38,709 nt of DNA from Actinomycetes bacterium (GTDB lineage: Bacteria > Actinomycetota > Actinomycetes > Streptosporangiales > Streptosporangiaceae), in contig JAJYTW010000014.1 in the NCBI GenBank assembly GCA_021792855.1, forward strand, positions 1-38,709, read 5' to 3'. This document shows positions 8,341-15,334 of the stretch, piece by piece. The notes beneath the pieces were generated by a model, which did no database searches, was not told the DNA's origin, and was given only the letters and a program-made list of their open reading frames with translations. Each line of letters opens with the position of its first letter. Position 1 is the first letter of the stretch. The position numbers were made by a program, and so were the translations under genes.

Positions 8341-9261
8341 TCAGGCGGAGGCGGGCAGCGGGCCGCCGTACCAGGTCTCGATCAGCCAGCGCGAGATCGA
8401 CAGCGACGGCGGCATCCGCAGCCGGCCGGACACCAGCGCCTCGCGCAGATCGTCCCGGCTGTACCAGGCGGCCTCGGAGATCTCGTCGTCGTCGACCTCG
8501 ATCCGGGTCTCGACCGCCTCGCCGCGGAACCCGAGCATCAGGCTGAACGGCATCGGCCACGGCTGGCTGGCCGCGTAGTGGACCGCCCCAACGACCACGC
8601 CGGTTTCCTCGCGAACCTCGCGCGCAACGGCCGCCTCCGCGGACTCCCCCGGCTCAACGAACCCGGCCAGGACCGAGACCCGGCCGGCCGGCCAACGGGT
8701 GTTCCGCGCCAGCAGGCACCGATCGCCCGGATCGGTGATCAGCATGATCACGGCGGGGTCGATCCGCGGGAAGATGTCGGTCCCCTCCGCCGAGCAGCGC
8801 CGGATATGGCCGGCCGGTGCCGGGTCAGTTGCGGCGCCGCACCGCGGGCAGAACCCGGCCGACGCGTGCCAGTTGGCCAGCGCGACCGCGTGCGTGAGCA
8901 GCCCAGCGTCCCGGTCACTGAGCACCGCCCCGACGGTACGGAGCCCGGCGGGCCGGACGGTCGCATCCGGGGCGTCCGGCAGGGCCGCGGCCACGCCGAA
9001 GTAGGCGACGTCGGCGGAGTCCACGCCGAGCAGGAACCTGGTGCCCTCGGGGGCCTGCCCCGGCGATACGAACAGCAATTCCGCGCCGTTGTCGCCGAAC
9101 CTGGCCAGTGCTTCGCCGTCCTGCACCACCAGCACCCGGCTGGATGGGCTGGCCCAGGCTTCAGCCAGCCAGCCGTCGTCGGACCGGCGGGTCGTGCTCC
9201 GCTCAACCGTGCTTCTGGTCAGTGCCAGTGGACCGGGCGTGACCGGCTCGGGAGGTACCAC
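8341..9261 (-). CDS. nudC: NAD(+) diphosphatase / NADH pyrophosphatase, NudC type
   Basis: A 306-residue Nudix hydrolase expected to split NAD(H) into NMN(H) and AMP, or to remove NAD caps from RNA. The N-terminal domain covers roughly residues 1-120. Then comes a zinc-ribbon stretch FCPRCG...RRCSAEGTDIFPRIDPAVIML, a perfect Nudix box GFVEPGESAEAAVAREVREETGV, and the NudC signature SQPWPMPFSLM. Only three ribbon cysteines are present; the fourth position is not Cys. The track's 436-residue form overlaps the opposite gene, and its N-terminus is antisense-like. I choose GTG 9261, although its ribosome site is poor. It converges with ltaE. Confidence 0.9.
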   Translation of the reverse strand: MVPPEPVTPGPLALTRSTVERSTTRRSDDGWLAEAWASPSSRVLVVQDGEALARFGDNGAELLFVSPGQAPEGTRFLLGVDSADVAYFGVAAALPDAPDATVRPAGLRTVGAVLSDRDAGLLTHAVALANWHASAGFCPRCGAATDPAPAGHIRRCSAEGTDIFPRIDPAVIMLITDPGDRCLLARNTRWPAGRVSVLAGFVEPGESAEAAVAREVREETGVVVGAVHYAASQPWPMPFSLMLGFRGEAVETRIEVDDDEISEAAWYSRDDLREALVSGRLRMPPSLSISRWLIETWYGGPLPASA

Positions 9262-9454
9262 CGGCTCAGAATACGGCCTGGCGGACCGGGCCAGGCCGGC
9301 AGTGCCTGGCGGCTCACGCTCCAAGACCCCGCACCGGGCACTTTGCCGGATCCCCGGGCGTTGGTCAGGCGGAATGCGCCGCTCACGGGCTCCGGCACGC
9401 GCGGTCCCGGCCCCGAACCGCAAGTCCCCGCACCGAGCCTGGTAGGAGGTGGTC

Positions 9455-10534
9455 GTGCCCGGCCTGACCAGCCGCACCCTGCTGTACCTGCTGGCCGGCC
9501 TCGTGCTGGTTGCCTGGGTCGGGCTGATCTGGGGCTGGCCTCGACTGGCGGGCCGGGGCGCCGGGCGGATCGCGCTGCGCGCCACCGCGCTGGCCGTCGC
9601 CCAGGCCACGATGCTGAGCCTGATCCTGGTGGCCGCCAACCGGGCAGGCAACTTCTACTCATCCTGGTCCGACCTGCTCGGCCGGTATTCCGGCGGCGGC
9701 AGGCTGACCGCGCTGCACGAGAGCCGGGCCAGGTCGGCATCGGCGATCACCGTTCTCGGCGCGACCGCCATCCGGGTTCCCGGCCGACCGCGGGACACCG
9801 CGGTCCTTGAGCGGGTGCGGGTGCACGGCCAGATCTCCGGGATCACCATGACCGCCCACGTCTACCTGCCGCCGGGCTACGCGCGAGGCGCCCGGGCCGG
9901 GACCAGGTATCCGGTCGTGGTCGCGATCTCGTCGGCGGCGGGCAGCCGGACCTCGCCCTATGGCAGTGCCCGGCTGGCGGCCAGCGCGACCAGGGAGATC
10001 CTGGCCGGCCGGATGCGGCCCTCGATCCTGGTGACGCTCCGGCCTGGCCCGGGCACCGATCGCGGCTGCGTCAACGTGCCCGGCGGGCCCCAGGCGGCCG
10101 CCTTCCTCACCCAGGACCTGCCGGCCGCGATCAGCACCAGCTACCGGGTCGCGGTGCGGCCCGGCGGTTGGGGGCTGCTCGCCGATGCCTCGGGCGGGTA
10201 CTGCGCGCTGGCGACGACGCTGACCAGCGCGGCGATCTTCGGCGCCGCCGCTCTTCCGCCGGCCGGCTACCAGGCGCCGCCCGGTCCGCCGGTCGTTCCG
10301 CACAGCCCGCAGTTCGCCCGGCAGGACAACCTGCTCTGGCTGGCCAGGCACGATCCGCCGCAGCCGGTGTCGGTGCTGTTCACCGGGACCACCCGGGCGG
10401 CGGCCCCGTTCCTCGCGCTGGCCAGGGCGCCGATGCGCGCGGCATCGACCCCGCTGGCCACCGGGCCGTGGCCGCTGGCGCATGTACTTGACTGGCTCGG
10501 CCGGGCGCTTGGGCCCGGGCAGGCCCGGGCCTAG
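9455..10534 (+). CDS. Membrane-anchored esterase-fold protein with degenerate catalytic site
   Basis: About 359 residues. Two hydrophobic segments (LLYLLAGLVLVAWVGLIWGW and ALAVAQATMLSLILVA) start the protein, followed by SWSDLLG and an alpha/beta-hydrolase esterase domain beginning VHGQISGITMTAHVYLPPGY. It is a paralogue of the next gene over its whole length. The nucleophile elbow reads ADASGGYC (S246), where the paralogue has GYSTGAYC. The C-terminal His of the paralogue (GGHNYF) is missing: the region reads ATGPWPLAHVLDWL. It may therefore be a pseudo-enzyme or an altered hydrolase. AGGAGG lies five bases before GTG 9455, which I prefer over the track's 9449. Confidence 0.75.
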   Translation: MPGLTSRTLLYLLAGLVLVAWVGLIWGWPRLAGRGAGRIALRATALAVAQATMLSLILVAANRAGNFYSSWSDLLGRYSGGGRLTALHESRARSASAITVLGATAIRVPGRPRDTAVLERVRVHGQISGITMTAHVYLPPGYARGARAGTRYPVVVAISSAAGSRTSPYGSARLAASATREILAGRMRPSILVTLRPGPGTDRGCVNVPGGPQAAAFLTQDLPAAISTSYRVAVRPGGWGLLADASGGYCALATTLTSAAIFGAAALPPAGYQAPPGPPVVPHSPQFARQDNLLWLARHDPPQPVSVLFTGTTRAAAPFLALARAPMRAASTPLATGPWPLAHVLDWLGRALGPGQARA

Positions 10535-10555
10535 CCGGGCATACAGGGGGGATCG

Positions 10556-11797
10556 ATGGGGCTCACGAGCGGCCTGTTCGGCTGGCTCACGATCATCGCC
10601 GCGGTCGGGTTCGGCGCGCTCACGGTGTGGCTCTGGCCGCGGCTGGCACGCCAGCGCCCGACCCGGATCGCGGCCCGCGCGGGCCTGGTCATCGGCGGCC
10701 AGGCGCTGGTCCTGATCGCCGTGGTGACGCTGCTCAACGACTCGTTCGGATTCTTCGGTAGCTGGTCCGAGCTGCTCGGATCCGGCACCGTTCGGCAGGT
10801 CTGGACGGCCGGCGCGGGGACCGCCGCCAGCCCGGCCAGGCTGGTCACGATCACCGGCAGCAGTATCGGCACGACCTACCTGGGCGGCTCGGCGCTGCAC
10901 CTGTCCGGCGGCCAGCTAGCGACCGGGCCGGGGGCGAGCGCGCTGACCGCACGGGCGGGCGCGGGCAAGGGCGCCGGCGCGAACTCCCCGGCCAGGTCCG
11001 GGGCCGTGCTTCGGATCACTGTGCACGGCCAGTACTCCGGAATCAGCGAGTACGACGAGTACGTCTACCTGCCGCCGCAGTACTTCCAGCCCGCCTACGC
11101 CCGGGCGAGGTTCCCGGTCGTACTGGCCCTCACCGGCTACCCGAACGACACGATCAACCTGATGCACCTGCTGCACCTGCCCGCCATCGCGGCCCGGCTC
11201 ACCGGGGCAGGCCAGATCCGGCCCGCGGTCTACCTGATGTTGAACCCCTCGGTCGCGCTCCCCAGGGACACCGAGTGCACCAACATCCCGGCGGGCCCGC
11301 AGGTCGCGACGTTCTTCGGCCGGGACGTCCCGCTCGCGATCGAGCACGCCTTCCGGGTGCAGAGCGCCCGGTCGGGATGGTCCGTGATCGGCTACTCGAC
11401 CGGCGCGTACTGCGCGGCGAAGCTCGCGATGCTGTACCCGGACCAGTTCGCGGCCGCCGTCGGCATGTCCGGGTACTACACCGCGGCCCGCGATCGCACC
11501 ACCGGGAATCTCTACGGCAGCAGCGTCGCCTACCGCAATGAGAACAACCTCGACTGGCGACTGCGGCACCTGCCCGCGCCGCCGGTGTCCGTGCTGGTCG
11601 CCTCGAGCGCCAGCGGGGAGAAGAACCTGCCGGGCACCCTGGCCTTCCTGCATCTGATTCACCCGCCGATGCGCGGCTTCTCGCTCATCCTGCGGCATGG
11701 CGGGCACAACTACTTCACCTGGCGGCGGGAGCTTCCCCAGGCGCTGCGGTGGCTGAGCCATCTGCTGACGCCCGCCCTGCCCGGCAGCGCCGGGTGA
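10556..11797 (+). CDS. Membrane-anchored esterase-family protein (esterase D / mycolyltransferase-like fold)
   Basis: The 413-residue product has two N-terminal membrane segments (WLTIIAAVGFGALTVWLW and AGLVIGGQALVLIAVVTLL), the element SWSELLG shared with its upstream paralogue, an Ala/Gly-rich linker near residues 80-145, then the hydrolase domain (VHGQYSGISEYDEYVYLPPQYF). The nucleophile elbow is GYSTG with S281, and a C-terminal catalytic His is likely in RHGGHNYFTWR (H384). The acidic residue cannot be fixed by eye. The domain is expected outside the membrane and could act on surface esters; the substrate is unknown. It begins 21 bases after the paralogue with GGGGG nearby, so the two form an operon. 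Confidence 0.8.
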   Translation: MGLTSGLFGWLTIIAAVGFGALTVWLWPRLARQRPTRIAARAGLVIGGQALVLIAVVTLLNDSFGFFGSWSELLGSGTVRQVWTAGAGTAASPARLVTITGSSIGTTYLGGSALHLSGGQLATGPGASALTARAGAGKGAGANSPARSGAVLRITVHGQYSGISEYDEYVYLPPQYFQPAYARARFPVVLALTGYPNDTINLMHLLHLPAIAARLTGAGQIRPAVYLMLNPSVALPRDTECTNIPAGPQVATFFGRDVPLAIEHAFRVQSARSGWSVIGYSTGAYCAAKLAMLYPDQFAAAVGMSGYYTAARDRTTGNLYGSSVAYRNENNLDWRLRHLPAPPVSVLVASSASGEKNLPGTLAFLHLIHPPMRGFSLILRHGGHNYFTWRRELPQALRWLSHLLTPALPGSAG

Positions 11798-11890
11798 CCG
11801 ACTGACCGTCATTCCGACCGGACGGCGCACCCGGTCCGGACGGCGCGGGCGGCGCGGACAGCACGCCCGGCCCCGGACTGATCCGCCGCC

Positions 11891-11933
11891 AATGGCAGCT
11901 AGTTATACCATTATGTAATGCTATCTAGCCATT
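11891..11933. promoter_or_regulatory. AT-rich nested dyad upstream of the beta-propeller gene
   Basis: In an otherwise GC-rich gap, ATACCATTATGTAATGCTAT is a palindrome with 9-base arms, one mismatch and a TG spacer. Outside it CTAG is repeated on both sides, then AATGG on the left and CCATT on the right, giving imperfect symmetry over 43 bases. It ends 43 bases before ATG 11977. It looks like a regulator operator overlapping a promoter (TATACCAT and TATGTA are -10-like), or an RNA hairpin. Confidence 0.55.
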
Positions 11934-11976
11934 GTCATTCGCGATCTCCCGCCGATCGCCCCCTGAGGAGCAAGGC

Positions 11977-13218
11977 ATGCTCAAGCACTCGCTCGTCGCT
12001 CTGGCCGGCCTCGCACTCGTCGCGATGGTCCCGGCCGGCGCGCAGGCGGCGGTCGGCGCCGGCCGGACGCCGGACACCGCGCGGAGCCTGACCCCGGCGA
12101 CGCTGTACGTCTACAGCCAGGGAACCGGTTTCGTCCGGCCGGTCCGGGTGGCGACCCGGCGAGTGCTGCCGGCGATCAGGGTGGGACACAATCCCAATGC
12201 CACCGCGAACCCGGGTCCCTACCTGGTGGTCACGCCCAACGACCGGACCGTGTACGTGCTCAATCCCGGCATGGACACGCTCACGGCGATCAGCGCGGCA
12301 ACGAATAAGGTCGAGGCGACGATCGACTTCGGACTCGGCGCGAACCTGGTGTCGGTGGTCATGGCCCCGAACGGCCGTACCGTCTACGTCCTGGGCTACC
12401 AGAGCCCGAGCGGAGTCGGCTTCGTGATCCCGGTGACGACGCGGACCAACCGGGCCAGGAAGCGGATCGCGATCGGCGGCATCGCGTGGTCCATGACCTT
12501 CTCCGCCTCCGGCGGAACCGGTTACGTGCTGGTGGTGCCCGGGCCAGCCAGTCGGGGCTTCGTCGCGCGGCTTGACACCACGACCGACCGGTTCGTCGGA
12601 GCGCCGATCACGGTGGGCTACCAACCGGTCGCCATGGCCATGGCGCCGGGCGGGCACATGCTCTACGTCGTGAACTCGCGCGGCCCGAGAACGGGGATCG
12701 GCAGTGTCACGCCGATCCGTACCGCGACCAACAAGGCCAGCCGGCCGATCAGGGTGGGCTGGACGCCCGGCCCGATCGTGATCACGCCCGACGGGCGGAC
12801 CATCTACGTCGTGGACCGGGGCGGGGTCGGCTCGCACGCCAGCAGCCAGGGCGCCGTCACGCCGATCACGGCCGGCACCGGCCGGGCCGGCCGCCCAATC
12901 ATGGTCGGCACCATGCCCGACGCGGTGACTATCACCCCGAACGGGCGGACCGTGTACGTCCTGAACCAGTACGGGTCACGGCTGTACCGCGGCACCGTGA
13001 CCCCGATCACGGTCGCCGGCAACCGCGCTGGCCGGAAGATCCCGGTAGGTATCAGCCCGGTCGCGATGGTGCTCGCCCCGGGCGGCGGGACCCTGCTGGT
13101 CGCCAACTCCGGGTCGGGCACGGTCACCCCGATCACCGTCGCGACCGGCCGGGCAGGCCGCCCGATCAGGACGGGCAGGGTGTTCTCGGTGCCGAGCGCC
13201 CTCGCCATTACCCGGTAG
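11977..13218 (+). CDS. Secreted YncE-like beta-propeller (YVTN/NHL-type repeat) protein
   Basis: The 413-residue product starts with a signal peptide (MLKHSLVALAGLALVAMVPAGAQA, cut probably after AQA). It continues as about eight repeats of the pattern (N/D)GRTVYVLN...VTPIT..TN(R/K)A.RPI.VG, which fold as a seven- or eight-bladed propeller. GAGGAG is six bases before ATG 11977, so the track's start at 11932 is too early. Propellers of this kind are usually extracellular binding proteins without a catalytic residue; no enzyme motif is visible. An AT-rich dyad lies just upstream. The esterase pair precedes it on the same strand by 179 bases, so a functional link is possible but unproven. Confidence 0.85.
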   Translation: MLKHSLVALAGLALVAMVPAGAQAAVGAGRTPDTARSLTPATLYVYSQGTGFVRPVRVATRRVLPAIRVGHNPNATANPGPYLVVTPNDRTVYVLNPGMDTLTAISAATNKVEATIDFGLGANLVSVVMAPNGRTVYVLGYQSPSGVGFVIPVTTRTNRARKRIAIGGIAWSMTFSASGGTGYVLVVPGPASRGFVARLDTTTDRFVGAPITVGYQPVAMAMAPGGHMLYVVNSRGPRTGIGSVTPIRTATNKASRPIRVGWTPGPIVITPDGRTIYVVDRGGVGSHASSQGAVTPITAGTGRAGRPIMVGTMPDAVTITPNGRTVYVLNQYGSRLYRGTVTPITVAGNRAGRKIPVGISPVAMVLAPGGGTLLVANSGSGTVTPITVATGRAGRPIRTGRVFSVPSALAITR

Positions 13219-13222
13219 CGGG

Positions 13223-14644
13223 CTAGCGGCCGCCGGTCAGTTCGTCCCCGGCGGCGGCAAGCTCGTCCCACAGGTAGGCGGCGGACTCGGCGCCCTTGAG
13301 CAGCAGGGCGGCGTCGACCCGCTCGTTCGGGGCGTGAATCTGGTCCTCGTCCAGGCCGACCCCGATGAATACCAGCGGAGCGCCGAGGATGTCGGTGAGA
13401 TCGGCCTCGGGCCCGCTGCCGCCTTCCCTGGTGAAGAGCACCTCGCGGCCGAAGGCCCGCTCCATCGCGCGCCGTCCGGCGGCGACGGCGGGCGAGTCGA
13501 TCGGCGAGAACGAGGGCCGCACGCCTGGCCCGTCCACGGTGACGATGACCTCGACCCCGGCCGGGCCGCGCCGCGCGACGTAATCCCTGAGCATCCCGGC
13601 CACGTCGGCCGGGTCCTGGTCGGCGACCACCCGGAAGGACAGCTTCGCGTGCGCCTCGCGGGGCACGATGGTCTTGCCGCCGGGCCCGGTGTGCCCGCCC
13701 CACATGCCGTTGATCTCGGCGGTCGGCCTGGCCCACAGCCGCTCGATGGTGCTGTAGCCGGCCTCGCCGAACGCGGCGCCGCTGTTGCCCGCGGTGGCCA
13801 GCCACGCCTTCTCGTCGAACGGCAGCCGGGCGAACAACTCGCGCTCGGCGTCGGTCAGCGGGCGGACCTTGTCGTAGAACCCGGGCAGCGTCACCCGGCC
13901 GTCGGCATCGTGCAGGCCGGCCAGCAGGTCGGCGAGCGCGTGCAGCGGGTTCGGCACGGCGCCGCCGAACGAGCCGGAATGCAGATCGCGCTCCGGTCCG
14001 TACACATCGATCTGAGCGTCGACCACGCCGCGCATGCCGGTGCACATCGACGGCACGTCGGCCGCCCACATCGAGGTGTCGGTGACCACGATCACGTCGC
14101 AGGCCAGCCGGTCGCGCTCGCGCCGCAGCAGGTCGGCGAAGTGCGGCGAGCCGGATTCCTCCTCGCCCTCGACGATCATCTTCAGCGTGACCGGCGGGGC
14201 GCTCGCGTCGTGGCTGGCCAGCCAGGCCCCGATGCCTAGGGCGTGGAACAGCACCTGGCCCTTGTCGTCTGAGGCGCCTCGGGCAAGGATGAGGCCATCC
14301 CGCTCGGCGGGCTCGAACGGCGGCGAGTCCCACTCATCCAGCGGCTCGACCGGCTGCACGTCGTGGTGGCCGTAGATCAGCACGACCGGCGCGCCGGGGT
14401 CGGCGGCGGGCCACTCCGCGTAGACGGCGGGCAGACCGGGCTCGGCTCCGCTGCCGGTCTCCCAGACCTCGGTGACCGGGAACCCGGTCCCGGACAGGTG
14501 CCCGGCGAGCCACTGCGCCGACCGGCGCACGTCACCCGCGCGGGCCGGGTCCGCCGAGATCGACGGAATGGTCAGCCACTGCTTCAGCGCGTCATAGAAC
14601 TCGCGGGCGTGATCATCGATGTAAGACCGGACGTCGGACTGCAT
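13223..14644 (-). CDS. M20 family metallopeptidase (dipeptidase)
   Basis: A two-zinc M20 peptidase of 473 residues, the length of CNDP/PepV-like dipeptidases. Metal and catalytic motifs are YGHHDVQPVEPLDEWDSPPFEP near residue 90, ARGASDDKGQ near 120, the general-base pair in VEGEEESGSP near 158, VVTDTSMWAADVPSMCTGMRG, and the C-terminal IHAPNERV zinc His region. The DLHSGSFGGAVPNPLHAL stretch marks the dimerisation-lid domain of this subgroup. ATG 14644 begins MQSDVRSYIDDHAREFYD; the 512-residue track form is extended into a divergent promoter gap. It probably cleaves short peptides in the cytosol. It is convergent with the propeller gene, with only four bases between stops. Confidence 0.92.
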   Translation of the reverse strand: MQSDVRSYIDDHAREFYDALKQWLTIPSISADPARAGDVRRSAQWLAGHLSGTGFPVTEVWETGSGAEPGLPAVYAEWPAADPGAPVVLIYGHHDVQPVEPLDEWDSPPFEPAERDGLILARGASDDKGQVLFHALGIGAWLASHDASAPPVTLKMIVEGEEESGSPHFADLLRRERDRLACDVIVVTDTSMWAADVPSMCTGMRGVVDAQIDVYGPERDLHSGSFGGAVPNPLHALADLLAGLHDADGRVTLPGFYDKVRPLTDAERELFARLPFDEKAWLATAGNSGAAFGEAGYSTIERLWARPTAEINGMWGGHTGPGGKTIVPREAHAKLSFRVVADQDPADVAGMLRDYVARRGPAGVEVIVTVDGPGVRPSFSPIDSPAVAAGRRAMERAFGREVLFTREGGSGPEADLTDILGAPLVFIGVGLDEDQIHAPNERVDAALLLKGAESAAYLWDELAAAGDELTGGR

Positions 14645-14857
14645 GGCGCGTTCTGCCTTTGCCTGAGTGCGTGTTGCGGGACGGCTGTGGCCGCTGATTC
14701 TCCGACGTACTCTAGACCGCCGTCCCGGGCGGGGATGACGTGAACGGGGCCGACGTACCACGCGCTAGGCCCATGATCGCGCCCGGAATGCCCGGTATGC
14801 GAGGCCACAACGGGTGGTATGTCACCGGAGCGCGCCCCGAGAGGCCGGTGCCGCTGC

Positions 14858-14863
14858 CAGACT
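14858..14863 (+). promoter_or_regulatory. Possible -10 hexamer for a leaderless thioesterase transcript
   Basis: CAGACT lies six bases before ATG 14870, with no Shine-Dalgarno. A2 and T6 fit the TANNNT pattern. The evidence is weak. Confidence 0.3.
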
Positions 14864-14869
14864 GAGCCG

Positions 14870-15271
14870 ATGGCAGCCAACCTGGACGATCTCATCGACG
14901 CGATGCCGCTGGCCCGCGATCTGGGCATCGTGCTCGACCAGGCGGGCCCGGAACTGGTCGTGGCCCGGCTCACCTGGGCGCCCCGGCTGTGCACGGCCGA
15001 CGGGATCCTGCACGGTGGTGCGCTGATGACCCTGGCCGACACGGCCGGTGCCCTGGTCGCCTACCTGGGGCTGCCGAGCGGCGCGACGACCGCGACGATG
15101 ACGTCGACCACCCATCTGCTCAGGCCGGTCCGCGCCGGGACGGTTCGCGCGGACGCGGTGCCGCTGCACCGGGGCCGCACCGTGGTGATGGTGCAGACGA
15201 CTGTCACCGCCGCCGACGGCCATCTCGTGGCTCAGGTCACCCAGACCCAGGCGGTTCGACAGCCCCGCTAG
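14870..15271 (+). CDS. PaaI-type hotdog-fold thioesterase
   Basis: The 133-residue protein has the hotdog fold of acyl-CoA thioesterases. The signature is DGILHGGALMTLADTAGALVAYLG near residues 45-68, which combines the HGG turn with the acidic residue of the active helix. It is followed by the strand TTATMTSTTHLLRPVRAGTVRADAVPLHRGRTVVMVQTTV. Homologues hydrolyse phenylacetyl- or other aromatic/acyl-CoAs; the acyl group here is unknown. The start MAANLDD fits the family length. The track's GTG 14819 adds an Arg/Pro-rich leader unlike the family. It converges with adnB over a 63-base gap containing short repeats. Confidence 0.87.
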   Translation: MAANLDDLIDAMPLARDLGIVLDQAGPELVVARLTWAPRLCTADGILHGGALMTLADTAGALVAYLGLPSGATTATMTSTTHLLRPVRAGTVRADAVPLHRGRTVVMVQTTVTAADGHLVAQVTQTQAVRQPR

Positions 15272-15286
15272 CGGCCCGGTGCCAGC

Positions 15287-15327
15287 GGCCAGCGGGCCAC
15301 CCGGCCAGCGGGCCACCCGGCCAGCGG
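15287..15327. repeat. 16-bp direct repeats between convergent genes
   Basis: GGCCAGCGGGCCACCC occurs twice in tandem, followed by nine bases of a third copy. It fills most of the gap between the thioesterase stop and the adnB stop. It has no coding role; it may add GC-rich structure for termination. Confidence 0.7.
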
Positions 15328-15334
15328 CGGCCAC

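Noticed and set aside
9449-9454. Upstream GTG start for the first esterase paralogue
   Set aside because: This GTG overlaps the AGGAGG ribosome site; GTG 9455 has proper spacing.
12804-14333. 509-residue minus-strand ORF overlapping the dipeptidase and propeller genes
   Set aside because: Out of frame with the M20 motifs, Arg-rich and without a domain.
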